From Dyadobacter chenwenxiniae (lineage in GTDB: Bacteria > Bacteroidota > Bacteroidia > Cytophagales > Spirosomataceae), in contig NZ_CP094997.1 in the NCBI RefSeq assembly GCF_022869785.1, positions 4,588,001 through 4,652,000 on the forward strand: a stretch of DNA of 64,000 nucleotides, read 5' to 3'. Below the pieces are notes generated by a model that was not told the DNA's origin, made no database searches, and saw nothing but the letters and a program-made list of their open reading frames with translations. A program made the translations under genes and the position numbers. How positions within the stretch are numbered: position 1 is the stretch's first letter; each line of letters opens with the position of its first letter. Of this stretch, positions 36,150 to 44,714 are shown piece by piece.

Positions 36150-36560
36150 CTATTGTTTGTCGGCGATCATTTCCAATTCTTGGCCTTCAAAAACCACGAA
36201 AAAGTTCAGCTTATTTGATTTAACACTTCCTACTTTATCTGTTCCTTCGTAAATGTCGATGCCTGTGCTTCCGGCATTTTTGAGGGTTAATGTTCCCAAA
36301 TCTTCATCCGGTTCAGAAACACCGTCCGCTTTAATTTTCATTTTTGCAGTCACCACTTCGGCAGAAAATTTATCCAGATGAACTGTGATGATGGCGCCAT
36401 TCAATGGCTCGTTAACCCCGTCCACACGCAGCTCGCTTACCTTGTAAGTGCCAGCCACTTGCGCGGCCAGTTCGGGAGCCGGGTCCTTGTCGTTGTCTTT
36501 ATCTTTCTCGCAGGCAAAAAATAATGTACTCAGAAACAAAATAAGAAAAATCTTTTTCAT
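36150..36560 (-). CDS. Small lipocalin-like lipoprotein
   Basis: 136 residues from the ATG at 36560 (MKKIFLILFLSTLFFACEKD), where the lipobox fits perfectly; an upstream in-frame ATG would bury the signal. After an Asp/Lys-rich linker the sequence VAGTYKVSELRVDGVNEPLNG...KVGSVKSNKLNFFVVFEG resembles the lipocalin-like beta-barrels of Bacteroidota lipoproteins. Function unknown. It is convergent with the M23 peptidase gene and divergent from the TPR kinase gene. Confidence 0.7.
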   Translation of the reverse strand: MKKIFLILFLSTLFFACEKDKDNDKDPAPELAAQVAGTYKVSELRVDGVNEPLNGAIITVHLDKFSAEVVTAKMKIKADGVSEPDEDLGTLTLKNAGSTGIDIYEGTDKVGSVKSNKLNFFVVFEGQELEMIADKQ

Positions 36561-36760
36561 GGCTTTTTGATTAATAATTGAATAAATAAATGTTATAAAA
36601 TGTCCTCTTTGACTCAACAAAGGTAGATGCCTACATGCCAGGCAATCAATCCTCTAAAAGTAGGATTTTCGAAAAATCATGCTTTTAGAGGATATTATTG
36701 AAAGGTTTTATTTAGGAATTTTACACCCGTAATTTTCAGCCAAAACTCCTCCGTGAATCG

Positions 36761-38683
36761 ATGAAATTAATTTACAGGACAGCCCTACTCATTTTTATTT
36801 ATGCTCATGCAAGCGCCCAAAGCGGGGATGCTATTTTGAAAAAAATCAGGGAAAGTAAAGAAGATACAAACCGGGTGCTGGCTTACATTGAATACGGCAA
36901 TCTACTGGAAAACCAGAATCTCGACAGCGCCGGCAAATATTATTTGAAAGCAGAAGCATTAAGCCAAAAGCTGAACTATCCCACTGGGAAATTTAAATTC
37001 CGCTCCAATTATACCTATATCCTGAACCTCCAAGGGAAATTTGAGCAGGGACTTAAACTCAACAAAGAGAGCTTGGAAATTGCGCAAAAGATGAAACATC
37101 AGGTTAACATAGGAAAAAGCTTTGCCAATATCGCGACCAGCTATGTTTATATGGGCAATTTCACGGAGGCCATTAAATATTACCAGCGATCGGCAGACCA
37201 GTTTGAGAAGTTGGGAATGAAGGAATTTTTGCCAAGACTCTACATTAGCATCGGGTCCGCATTTGAGCATGCCAATCTTTTTAATAAATCATTGGTATAC
37301 AAACAAAAAGCATTGCAATTGGCCCGCCCCATGAAGGACAGCCTCCAACTGGCCGACATTTTAACCAATCTCGGAGGCTGCTATTTCAATTTGAAGCGCT
37401 ATAAGGAAGGTTTAGCAGTATATAATGAAGGCCTTGCAGTGGCGCAAAAGATTAAGTCTGACATTTTTGTAGTGCAGGCTTACGGCGGACTCTGCCGTGT
37501 GAACCGGGGTTTGAAAAAGCTGGACGTTGCAAGAGAATATGGGGAAAAAGGCTTGGATTTGGCAAGAAAATCGGGCAATGTGTTTCTGGAAATGGAATGT
37601 TTGCGGGCACTCATGTTCGTTGCCGAAGACAGCAACCAGCCCGAGCTCTCTGCCAAGTATACCAGGGAAGCGCTCAAAATTGCAGAAGCCAACGAAATGA
37701 CGGACCATTTGGTGGAGCTGTACGAAGACTACGCAACCGATCTGGCGCGCGAAAACAATTACAAGGGCGCGTATGATTATCTGATGAAATACACGATCAT
37801 GAATGACTCGATCCAGGGGCTTGACATTCAAAAGCAATTGCAGGAATTGGATACGAAATATCTGACTGCCCAAAAGGAAAAGCAGATCGTCACGCTGGAA
37901 AAAGAGAAACAGACACGTAATACATTAATTTACAGCCTTATAGCTGGCTTGGTCGTATTTGCACTGATAGCAGTTTTAGTTTACAGAAACATTGCGATCC
38001 GTAAGCGGATCGCCGAACAGGAAGTTTTACAATTGCAGCAGGAAAAACAGCTGGTAGCCACAAATTCAATTTTGAAGGGCCAGGAAGAAGAACGCACCCG
38101 CGTAGCCAGAGACTTGCATGACGGTCTCGGCGGATTATTATCTGGTATCAAATTAACTTTAAATTCCGTGAAAGGAAATGTAATTCTGCCCGAGGAAAGC
38201 GCTATGACCTTTACCCGGGCACTCACACAACTTGACGGCGCGATCAACGAAATGCGCCGCGTGGCACACAGCATGATGCCCGAAACATTGGTCCGCTTTG
38301 GCCTGATCGAAGCGCTCAACGATTTTTGCGAAGGCATTAGCGCTTCCGGCCAGCTAAAAGTGGTTATGCAGGACTTCGGCTTCGATGAACGCCTCGATTC
38401 ATCCATTGAAATTGTGCTTTACCGCGTCGTGCAGGAGCTTTTAAATAATGTGCTTAAATATGCGGAAGCAACGGAAGCGCAGGTGCAGCTTACCCGGATT
38501 GGCAACAATGTGAGCCTCACTGTGGAAGACAACGGTAAAGGTTTTGATATAAACAGCCTGGAAACCAGCAAAGGAGCAGGTTTTAGAAATGTGCAGGCCC
38601 GGGTTGATTACCTGAATGGCAAGCTCGACATTCAATCCACACCCGAAGAGGGCACATCAGTGCTGGTAGAAATTGTCGTATGA
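36761..38683 (+). CDS. TPR sensor histidine kinase (HisKA_3 type)
   Basis: 640 residues. A signal peptide (MKLIYRTALLIFIYAHASAQ) is followed by periplasmic TPR repeats (about 40-350), a coiled coil and a single transmembrane helix (TLIYSLIAGLVVFALIAVLVY, about 388-408). The dimerisation/phosphotransfer domain has ERTRVARDLHDGLGGLLSGIKL with the phospho-His453, and the ATPase domain has the N-box QELLNNVLKYAEA and VEDNGKGFD. This domain order is typical of NarX-like kinases of Bacteroidota. The next gene encodes its LuxR-type response regulator 41 bases downstream. Confidence 0.93.
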   Translation: MKLIYRTALLIFIYAHASAQSGDAILKKIRESKEDTNRVLAYIEYGNLLENQNLDSAGKYYLKAEALSQKLNYPTGKFKFRSNYTYILNLQGKFEQGLKLNKESLEIAQKMKHQVNIGKSFANIATSYVYMGNFTEAIKYYQRSADQFEKLGMKEFLPRLYISIGSAFEHANLFNKSLVYKQKALQLARPMKDSLQLADILTNLGGCYFNLKRYKEGLAVYNEGLAVAQKIKSDIFVVQAYGGLCRVNRGLKKLDVAREYGEKGLDLARKSGNVFLEMECLRALMFVAEDSNQPELSAKYTREALKIAEANEMTDHLVELYEDYATDLARENNYKGAYDYLMKYTIMNDSIQGLDIQKQLQELDTKYLTAQKEKQIVTLEKEKQTRNTLIYSLIAGLVVFALIAVLVYRNIAIRKRIAEQEVLQLQQEKQLVATNSILKGQEEERTRVARDLHDGLGGLLSGIKLTLNSVKGNVILPEESAMTFTRALTQLDGAINEMRRVAHSMMPETLVRFGLIEALNDFCEGISASGQLKVVMQDFGFDERLDSSIEIVLYRVVQELLNNVLKYAEATEAQVQLTRIGNNVSLTVEDNGKGFDINSLETSKGAGFRNVQARVDYLNGKLDIQSTPEEGTSVLVEIVV

Positions 38684-38724
38684 CTTACTTTTAAAAAAAA
38701 CGTATCCCAACTTATTGGAAAATT

Positions 38725-39339
38725 ATGAGTGTCAAAATCCTGATTGTAGATGATCACCCTCTGGTTTTGGAAGGCCTGAAATCGCTTCTTTCCGAAAGTG
38801 AGGGCATATCGGTCGTAGGCACCGCCACGAATGCCATTGACGCCATTGCATTTCTCAAATCCAACGAAGTCGATCTGGCTTTTTTGGACATTAACCTGCC
38901 CGATATCAGCGGCATTGAGCTTTGCAAGAAAGTAAAGGATCAATTCCCGGAAGTGAAAACGCTTGCATTAAGCACATTCAGCGAGCGGGCTTATGTTTCG
39001 CGCATGATCCAGAATGGTGCTTCGGGATATCTGATCAAGAGTTCGAGCAAGGAAGAGATCCTGGAAGCCATTCAGCAAGTTCAGGCTGGTGGTTACTTCA
39101 TGAATGTCAATTTCGATCAGGCCGCCGCGCCTGCGCCAAAAACAATCCCGTTCCTGACCCGCCGCGAAAAAGAAGTCCTGATCCTCATCGCCGAAGGCCT
39201 CACCAACCCCCAGATCGCCGATAAACTATTCATAAGCGTCACCACAGTAAACAGCCACCGTCAAAACCTGTTAATGAAGTTTGAAGTTTCAAATACCGCC
39301 TCGCTGATAAAGCTAGCAGCGGGGTTGGGGCTGATTTGA
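38725..39339 (+). CDS. NarL/LuxR-family response regulator
   Basis: 204 residues: receiver domain with Asp9/Asp10 and phospho-acceptor Asp55 (LAFLDINLPDISG), conserved Ser/Thr and Lys positions in LALSTFSERAY and GYLIKSSS, then a LuxR-type helix-turn-helix (about 142-200: LTRREKEVLILIAEGLTNPQIADKLFISVTTVNSHRQNLL). It is the cognate partner of the upstream TPR kinase. Its target genes are unknown; the outer-membrane protein gene 75 bases downstream is a candidate. Confidence 0.95.
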   Translation: MSVKILIVDDHPLVLEGLKSLLSESEGISVVGTATNAIDAIAFLKSNEVDLAFLDINLPDISGIELCKKVKDQFPEVKTLALSTFSERAYVSRMIQNGASGYLIKSSSKEEILEAIQQVQAGGYFMNVNFDQAAAPAPKTIPFLTRREKEVLILIAEGLTNPQIADKLFISVTTVNSHRQNLLMKFEVSNTASLIKLAAGLGLI

Positions 39340-39341
39340 TT

Positions 39342-39366
39342 AGACTTTCCCTGTCTTGGAAAGTCT
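39342..39366 (+). terminator. Hairpin behind the response regulator gene (AGACTT family)
   Basis: AGACTTTCC (39342-39350) and GGAAAGTCT (39358-39366) pair around a 7-base loop. It starts three bases after the stop codon. A T-run occurs 14 bases later, so it may be an imperfect terminator. Confidence 0.5.
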
Positions 39367-39414
39367 GGGCTGGCAAGGATTTTTTATTCCTATTAAGAAT
39401 ATCAATCCTTACAT

Positions 39415-40122
39415 ATGATTAAAACGGTTTACTGGTTTTTTCTTGCGTTGGTTTTTTCTGCAACGAGCGCCTATGCGCAGCTTACAATTTTTAATGTTTC
39501 TTCGTCTGAGATTACGGAAAAGAATAAATTAAGTTTTCAGCAGCAATTTGAAATTCAAGATGTTATCAATTCTACAACCACTGCTACTTATGGGTTGGGG
39601 AAATTTTGGGAAGTGGGGGTCAATGTTTTCAATGTGAACTACGAACGCGCTTCACATCATTTTGTCCACAACGATTCCAGCACAATTCAGCCCTATGCGC
39701 CCTTGCTTCTTGTTAATACGCAGAAGTTATTTGACATAAACAAGGTCTTCGGAGTCGGAATAGGCGGTCTGGTTGGGACAAATCTTGCCCATAAGAAGCA
39801 TCTGGTCTATTTTACTTACACCAATCTGGCGGCCTCGCTTGCGGATGGACATTATAAACTTGCAGCCGGAGGTTATTTGGCAAATAACGGTTACCTGGGC
39901 GAAGGTCCTATCGAAGGAGTCCAGCTTGGCCTTGATGCAGGCATCTGGTATGAAAAAATCCATATACTTGCCGACTGGCTTTCGGGATCGCATTCGAAAG
40001 GCCAGCTTTCTACGGGCGTTGGAATCTATTTCTTGAAACATTTGCCCGTCTCCGTTGGCTGGCAACGCTCCAATGCCGATGGCTCCCAAGGCTGGGTGCT
40101 GCAAGTAACGTATGTGCCGTGA
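39415..40122 (+). CDS. Predicted outer-membrane beta-barrel protein
   Basis: 235 residues with a signal peptide (FFLALVFSATSAYAQ) and alternating amphipathic strands ending in an aromatic-rich final strand (GWVLQVTYVP), as in small outer-membrane barrels. The GVGIGGLVGTNLAHKKHLVYFTYTNLAASLADGHYKLAAGGYLA region suggests transmembrane strands. I recognise no specific family. It follows the two-component pair on the same strand. Confidence 0.65.
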   Translation: MIKTVYWFFLALVFSATSAYAQLTIFNVSSSEITEKNKLSFQQQFEIQDVINSTTTATYGLGKFWEVGVNVFNVNYERASHHFVHNDSSTIQPYAPLLLVNTQKLFDINKVFGVGIGGLVGTNLAHKKHLVYFTYTNLAASLADGHYKLAAGGYLANNGYLGEGPIEGVQLGLDAGIWYEKIHILADWLSGSHSKGQLSTGVGIYFLKHLPVSVGWQRSNADGSQGWVLQVTYVP

Positions 40123-40126
40123 CGTT

Positions 40127-40390
40127 TTATTTGGTGTAATGGAAGCGACATTGAATGATGATAACCTTGTCGCTTTGTATTTCATAGACCAGCCTATGCT
40201 CATCCGTAATCCTTCGCGACCAGTAGCCGGATAGTTCATGTTTTAAAGGCTCAGGCTTTCCAATTCCATCGAAAGGAGTTTCCAGAATGGAACTGATTAG
40301 ACTTCTGATTTTCTTTAAAATCGCCTCATTCCCCGACCTTTTCCAATATTGAAGTTGTATTTCAGCTTTTTGTGTAAACTCTATTTCCAT
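40127..40390 (-). CDS. yoeB: Txe/YoeB-family mRNA interferase toxin
   Basis: 87 residues, the usual size of YoeB. The sequence has the family features ETPFDGIGKPEPLKHELSGYWSRRITDEHRLVYEI and the C-terminal CRFHYTK with the catalytic His close to the end. YoeB binds the ribosomal A site and cleaves mRNA. Its start overlaps by ten bases the end of the antitoxin gene, the normal order for the family (antitoxin first). Both are downstream of a palindromic operator candidate. Confidence 0.92.
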   Translation of the reverse strand: MEIEFTQKAEIQLQYWKRSGNEAILKKIRSLISSILETPFDGIGKPEPLKHELSGYWSRRITDEHRLVYEIQSDKVIIIQCRFHYTK

Positions 40391-40596
40391 ATATCATCAA
40401 GGCCAATCTTGCGGGTTTTTCCGTCCTTGGCTTCTTGAATAGAGTCTAAGAGCTCAGTCTTATTTGTTGAGTTACTTAATAGATAATCGGTTGTATCCTG
40501 TTCCTGGCAAGTCTGATAATTGATACCAACGGTTTTGAGAAAAGCTTTAAGTGTGCTGATCTGCTCATCGTCTCCCTGAATAATTAACGTCTCCAT
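40381..40596 (-). CDS. Antitoxin of the YoeB-type pair
   Basis: A 71-residue protein immediately upstream of, and overlapping by ten bases, the YoeB toxin gene. The sequence (METLIIQGDDEQISTLKAFLKTVGINYQT..., ending KIGLDDIWK) resembles the small acidic antitoxins that accompany YoeB/RelE toxins in Bacteroidota rather than a classical YefM. The C-terminal part is expected to wrap the toxin. It probably represses its own promoter through the palindrome at 40608. Confidence 0.85.
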   Translation of the reverse strand: METLIIQGDDEQISTLKAFLKTVGINYQTCQEQDTTDYLLSNSTNKTELLDSIQEAKDGKTRKIGLDDIWK

Positions 40597-40607
40597 ATTG
40601 GCTAATT

Positions 40608-40628
40608 TTGGTATGTTAAAGATACCAA
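40608..40628 (-). promoter_or_regulatory. Palindromic operator candidate of the toxin-antitoxin operon
   Basis: TTGGTAT (40608-40614) and ATACCAA (40622-40628) form an inverted repeat with a 7-base spacer, 12-32 bases upstream of the antitoxin start. Toxin-antitoxin operons are usually autorepressed at such sites. Confidence 0.5.
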
Positions 40629-40647
40629 TTTATTTCAAAATGCAATT

Positions 40648-42102
40648 TCACTCATTCGTCACCAGACTTCCAAACGGAAACAATGCAGATGAAACGTGCG
40701 CCTTGTTCATGATTTGTCCGAGTTCTTTGGCTTTTTCAGGGAATCGAAGGGTGATATTGGTGGTTTCGCCCGGATCTTTGGAAAGGTCATACAATTCGAC
40801 CAGCGCATCCGGGTTCCCAGCAGCTTTTAACCTAACCGCTTTCCAGTTTCCTTGCCTGACCGCTTGCCGGCCTCCCTGTTCATGGAATTCCCAATACAAG
40901 TAATCATGCTTCCTTTGGGTTGGCTTGCCCTTTAAAGCATCTGTAAATGATATGCCGTCAATGTTACGTGGGGACGGGGCGTTAGCCAGTTCCGTAAATG
41001 TGGGCAGGACGTCCCAGAATGCGCCTATATAATCGCTTTTTGAGCCTGGCTTAATAACCCCCGGCCAGCGTGCCGCAAATGGCTCCCTCACTCCGCCTTC
41101 ATACAAATCGCGCTTCGCGCCACGGAAACCGCCGCTGCTGTTGAAAAATTTCGGGTCCGCGCCGCCTTCTACGTGCGGGCCATTGTCGCTGGTGAAAATA
41201 ACGAGCGTATTTTTATCGAGTCCTTTCTCTTTTAATTTATCTAAAACCTGGCCTACGTACATGTCCAGGCGTGTGACCATGGCAGCAAATGTAGCCCGGG
41301 GATATTCCTGGGACGCATAACCGCCGCTTTTTGCATTGGAACCATAATCTGCGCCGCGATGAAATTTCTCTTCAAACTTGCCTTTGTAAGACTGGAAAAT
41401 GCTGTCATCCGGAACGATTAACTCGGCGTGCGGCAGAATGTAAGGCAGGAACAGGAAAAATGGCTGCTTACCATCGCGGCTATCCATAAAGCTCAATGCC
41501 TTTTTCTGGATGAGATCGGGTGCGTATTCTTTGTTATAAAGCAGATTTTTATTGGCTTCGAGCACTATTTTCTTATCGTTTTCCCAAAGGTGATTCGGGT
41601 AATAGCGATGCGCAAGACTTTGGCAGTTATAGCCAAAAAACTGATTAAACCCCTGTTTATTAGGATCTCCTTCCGAGCCGACAGGGCCCAGCCCCCACTT
41701 CCCAAATGCTCCGGTAACGTAACCAGCTTTTTGCAAAATTTCGGCAACTGTCATAACAGAATCAGCAATAGGTTGCTGGCCCTCCGGCGAAACGCTTTTA
41801 TTTCCTCTGATGAATGTATGACCTGTGTGCTGGCCTGTTAGTAACGAAGACCTGGAAGGTGCACAGACAGAAGTTCCTGCATAAAACTGATTAAAAATCA
41901 TCCCTTCCCGCGCCAGACGGTCAATGTTAGGCGTTTTAATGTGCCTTTGTCCATTAAATCCGACATCCCCGTAACCGAGGTCATCGGCAAGAATAAAAAT
42001 AATATTGGGACGAGCTGTTTTTGAGGCCTGAGTCTGTGCGATTAATTCCACTCCGGTGAGATGAACCAGTAAGCAGCAAATCAGCGCAATAACGTTTTTC
42101 AT
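40648..42102 (-). CDS. Secreted arylsulfatase (type I sulfatase)
   Basis: 484 residues with a signal peptide (VIALICCLLVHLTGVELIAQ). The metal-binding ILADDLGYGDVG segment (Asp40, Asp41) and the sulfatase signature SVCAPSRSSLLTG (Cys80, the residue converted to formylglycine) are intact, as are GKWGLGPVG and FTSDNGPH. It needs a formylglycine-generating enzyme encoded elsewhere. It is divergent from a LacI-type regulator at the head of an amino-sugar catabolic cluster, so desulfation of a sulfated amino-sugar polymer is a reasonable but unproven role. Confidence 0.93.
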   Translation of the reverse strand: MKNVIALICCLLVHLTGVELIAQTQASKTARPNIIFILADDLGYGDVGFNGQRHIKTPNIDRLAREGMIFNQFYAGTSVCAPSRSSLLTGQHTGHTFIRGNKSVSPEGQQPIADSVMTVAEILQKAGYVTGAFGKWGLGPVGSEGDPNKQGFNQFFGYNCQSLAHRYYPNHLWENDKKIVLEANKNLLYNKEYAPDLIQKKALSFMDSRDGKQPFFLFLPYILPHAELIVPDDSIFQSYKGKFEEKFHRGADYGSNAKSGGYASQEYPRATFAAMVTRLDMYVGQVLDKLKEKGLDKNTLVIFTSDNGPHVEGGADPKFFNSSGGFRGAKRDLYEGGVREPFAARWPGVIKPGSKSDYIGAFWDVLPTFTELANAPSPRNIDGISFTDALKGKPTQRKHDYLYWEFHEQGGRQAVRQGNWKAVRLKAAGNPDALVELYDLSKDPGETTNITLRFPEKAKELGQIMNKAHVSSALFPFGSLVTNE

Positions 42103-42119
42103 TATTTACTACTATATTT

Positions 42120-42293
42120 GATACACATCAAAAAGACATTGAAACCGCTGGAATACTTGAAGTTCGGTGGCTATATTTGCCCTGATACCCTACGACAGCA
42201 CAGACGACTCGCATGAAATTGACAACCACCGAAAATTCCGGCAAGTCGGTCCTGAGCTGTCTCATAGGGTATCAGGGTTCAATAATGTGTATC
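42120..42293. repeat. Nested inverted repeats between arylsulfatase and LacI genes
   Basis: CCCTGATACCCTA (42180-42192) pairs with TAGGGTATCAGGG (42265-42277); inside it GACAGC pairs with GCTGTC, and outside it ATTGAA-ACC with GGTTCAAT and GATACACAT (42120-42128) with ATGTGTATC (42285-42293). The result is a roughly 170-base foldable element in the 346-base divergent gap, which holds no gene. It may be a structured leader, paired operator sites, or a small mobile element remnant. Confidence 0.5.
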
Positions 42294-42448
42294 CTGATGC
42301 ATTTTTGAAGACTAATCTACTTACTTGATAGACAAAATAAGAATATAAAAAGCAAACAAGCAATAGCCATAAGTAATAAAGCGCTGCGGACAGGTAGATT
42401 TTTTTAAATACAACTTCTTTGGTCATCTATTACTACTAACCTTTCCCG

Positions 42449-43507
42449 ATGGAGAAAGACAATACTTATTTTGGCGTAAAGGAGATTGCGCGGCGTGCCA
42501 ATGTTTCGATTGCCACGGTGGACAGGGTCATTCATAACCGCACCGGTGTTTCGGAAAAAACCAAAAGAAAGATCAATGAGATCATTAAAGAGCTTGATTA
42601 TCAGCCTAATATACTGGCAAGCCGCTTAGCTTCACGAAAGATCATTTCGCTCGCTGTACTGCTTCCAAAGGTTTCCCCGGAGACCGATTTCTGGGAAGCG
42701 CCGCTTAAAGGAATCGTTCGTGCGCAGCAGGAAATCAAAAAATACGGCGTCCAGGTCAGCACATTCCTTTTCGATTTGAATGATCACAATTCTTTCAATG
42801 AACAAACAAAATTAATTCTGGAAGGCACCTTTCACGGTGTTTTGCTGGCGCCTTCTTTTGTGGAGGAAGCCCGCGAGTTTGCCAGGACTTGTAACAAATC
42901 GAAGATTCCTTTTACATTCATCGATTCGGACATTCCGGATCAGGAGAATTTGGCCTATATCGGCCCTCATTTGTTCCAAAGCGGATATGTAGGCGCAAAG
43001 TTGCTGACTTACCGGCTGAAAGAAAAGCACAAAGTGCTGGTTGTCAATATTTCAAAAGACACGGATACTTATAATTATCTGCAAATAGAAGAGGGTTTTC
43101 GTTCGTATTTCAAGGATCACAGCCTGCCGGGTGAAATTATTCGTGTGGACATTAAGGATACGGACAACCTTTCCGTGACGCGCGACCTCAAACGCATCCT
43201 GCATACACATGAAGACATTGAAGCGATTTTTGTGACTAACTCGCGTGTCTCCGCTGTAGCCTCGTTTCTTGAAAAAAACAAGCGCGGAGACATTTCCCTG
43301 ATCGGTTATGACTTCCTTAAAGAGAATGTCCGCTATCTGAATGAAGGACTCATAGATTTTCTGATCTGCCACAAACCCGAGGAGCAAGGTTACCGCGGAT
43401 TAATGGCGTTATATCAGACCCTGGTGCTCGGATTGCCCGTGGAGAAGGTGCATTTTATGCCCATTGATATCATTACGAGGGAGAACCAGGCATTTTATCA
43501 AAATTGA
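42449..43507 (+). CDS. LacI-family transcriptional regulator
   Basis: 352 residues. N-terminal helix-turn-helix VKEIARRANVSIATVDRVIHNRTGVSEKTKRKI and hinge YQPNILASRLASRK are those of the LacI/GalR family; the rest is a periplasmic-binding-protein-like sensor domain (DFWEAPLKGIVRAQQEIKKYG, GYVGAKLL). It heads the sugar cluster and is divergent from the arylsulfatase. It probably senses a sugar intermediate and controls the cluster; a central-CG palindrome at 43618, 46 bases upstream of the next gene, is a candidate operator. Confidence 0.92.
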   Translation: MEKDNTYFGVKEIARRANVSIATVDRVIHNRTGVSEKTKRKINEIIKELDYQPNILASRLASRKIISLAVLLPKVSPETDFWEAPLKGIVRAQQEIKKYGVQVSTFLFDLNDHNSFNEQTKLILEGTFHGVLLAPSFVEEAREFARTCNKSKIPFTFIDSDIPDQENLAYIGPHLFQSGYVGAKLLTYRLKEKHKVLVVNISKDTDTYNYLQIEEGFRSYFKDHSLPGEIIRVDIKDTDNLSVTRDLKRILHTHEDIEAIFVTNSRVSAVASFLEKNKRGDISLIGYDFLKENVRYLNEGLIDFLICHKPEEQGYRGLMALYQTLVLGLPVEKVHFMPIDIITRENQAFYQN

Positions 43508-43587
43508 TGGCATATTGAATTATAGCCATATAAAGTCTTTTGTTTTGGGGTTAGCTCAAAATTTTTCTTATTGAAAATGCCCAAAAA

Positions 43588-43631
43588 CTTGTCAATAAAA
43601 ATATATTCGTATATTTACGGGTACGTACCCG
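43588..43631 (+). promoter_or_regulatory. Candidate promoter with overlapping LacI-type operator
   Basis: CTTG (43588-43591) and TATATTTA (43610-43617, one mismatch from TAnnTTTG) are 18 bases apart. Directly downstream lies the perfect 14-base palindrome CGGGTACGTACCCG (43618-43631) with a central CG step as preferred by LacI-family proteins, at the likely transcription start. It precedes the first oxidoreductase gene. Confidence 0.5.
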
Positions 43632-43676
43632 AATTCATTTACAGCGGTCTATTCCTAAACACTTTACTTTCCATAT

Positions 43677-44684
43677 ATGCATCTGAGCAGAAGGAACTTC
43701 ATTCTCCAATCCGTCGCAACCGGCGCGGGATTGGGATTACTGGATTATTTACCTGCATTTTCCAAACCAGCTGATGGTAAAAGAGTTGGCATTATCGGCC
43801 TGGACACCTCTCACAGCATTGCTTTTACCAAAGCATTAAATGCAGATCAGCCGGATCCTGTTTATGATGGCTACAAAGTCACTGCTGCGTATCCCTATGG
43901 AAGCAAGGACATCGAATCCAGCACGAAACGCATTCCCGGATACATTGATGAAGTAAAGAAAATGGGTGTGAAAATCGCAGGCTCAATTCAGGACCTGCTG
44001 GCCGAAACCGATGTTATCCTTTTAGAAACCAATGATGGCCGCCTGCATTTGGAACAAGCACTCGAAGTTTTCAAAGCAGGCAAAAGAATGTTTATCGACA
44101 AACCCGTAGCCGGCTCGTTATCAGACGCAATTGCAATTTATAATGCTGCCGAAAAATATAAGATTCCTGTTTTCTCCGCATCTTCTTTGCGCTATATTAA
44201 AGGACTCGAAAATATAGACAAAACCAAGGTTTTAGGCGCGGACACATACAGCCCGGCGGTTCTGGAAAAAACCCATCCTGATTTTTTTTGGTATGGCGTT
44301 CATGGGGTCGAGACGCTTTACACCGTCATGGGAACGGGTTGCAAAAGCGTCACACGTGTGAGCACGCCTAACACGGACATCGTAGTGGGCATCTGGGGCG
44401 ACGGACGCACCGGCACATTCCGGGGGACGCGAACTGGAAAGCACGATTACGGTGGGACGGTTTTCACGGAGGACGGCAACAAGGTTTTGGGACCTTATGC
44501 CGGTTATGAGCCGCTTTTGGTGGATATTATTAAATATTTCAAAACGGGTGAAATGCCCGTGACGCCGCAGGAAACAATAGAAATTTTTGCATTTATGGAA
44601 GCCGCCGACGAAAGCAAGCGGCAAGGCGGAAAAAGCGTAACATTGGAAACTGTGCTTAATAAAGCAAAGAAGGGTGGCAAATAA
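43677..44684 (+). CDS. Gfo/Idh/MocA-family oxidoreductase with TAT signal
   Basis: 335 residues. The N-terminus LSRRNFILQSVATGAGLGLLDYLPAF is a twin-arginine signal. The Rossmann fold starts with KRVGIIGLDTSHSIAFTKALN; the family signature KRMFIDKPVAGSLSDAIAIYNAAEKYKIPVFSASSLRY contains the EKP-like DKP motif. The usual glycine-rich GxGxxG is reduced to GLDTSH, so cofactor binding may be unusual. It is the first of three proteins of this superfamily in the cluster and probably acts on a sugar outside the cytoplasm. Substrate unknown. Confidence 0.85.
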   Translation: MHLSRRNFILQSVATGAGLGLLDYLPAFSKPADGKRVGIIGLDTSHSIAFTKALNADQPDPVYDGYKVTAAYPYGSKDIESSTKRIPGYIDEVKKMGVKIAGSIQDLLAETDVILLETNDGRLHLEQALEVFKAGKRMFIDKPVAGSLSDAIAIYNAAEKYKIPVFSASSLRYIKGLENIDKTKVLGADTYSPAVLEKTHPDFFWYGVHGVETLYTVMGTGCKSVTRVSTPNTDIVVGIWGDGRTGTFRGTRTGKHDYGGTVFTEDGNKVLGPYAGYEPLLVDIIKYFKTGEMPVTPQETIEIFAFMEAADESKRQGGKSVTLETVLNKAKKGGK

Positions 44685-44714
44685 CTCAGACAAATTCCTA
44701 ACCATCAATATGAT

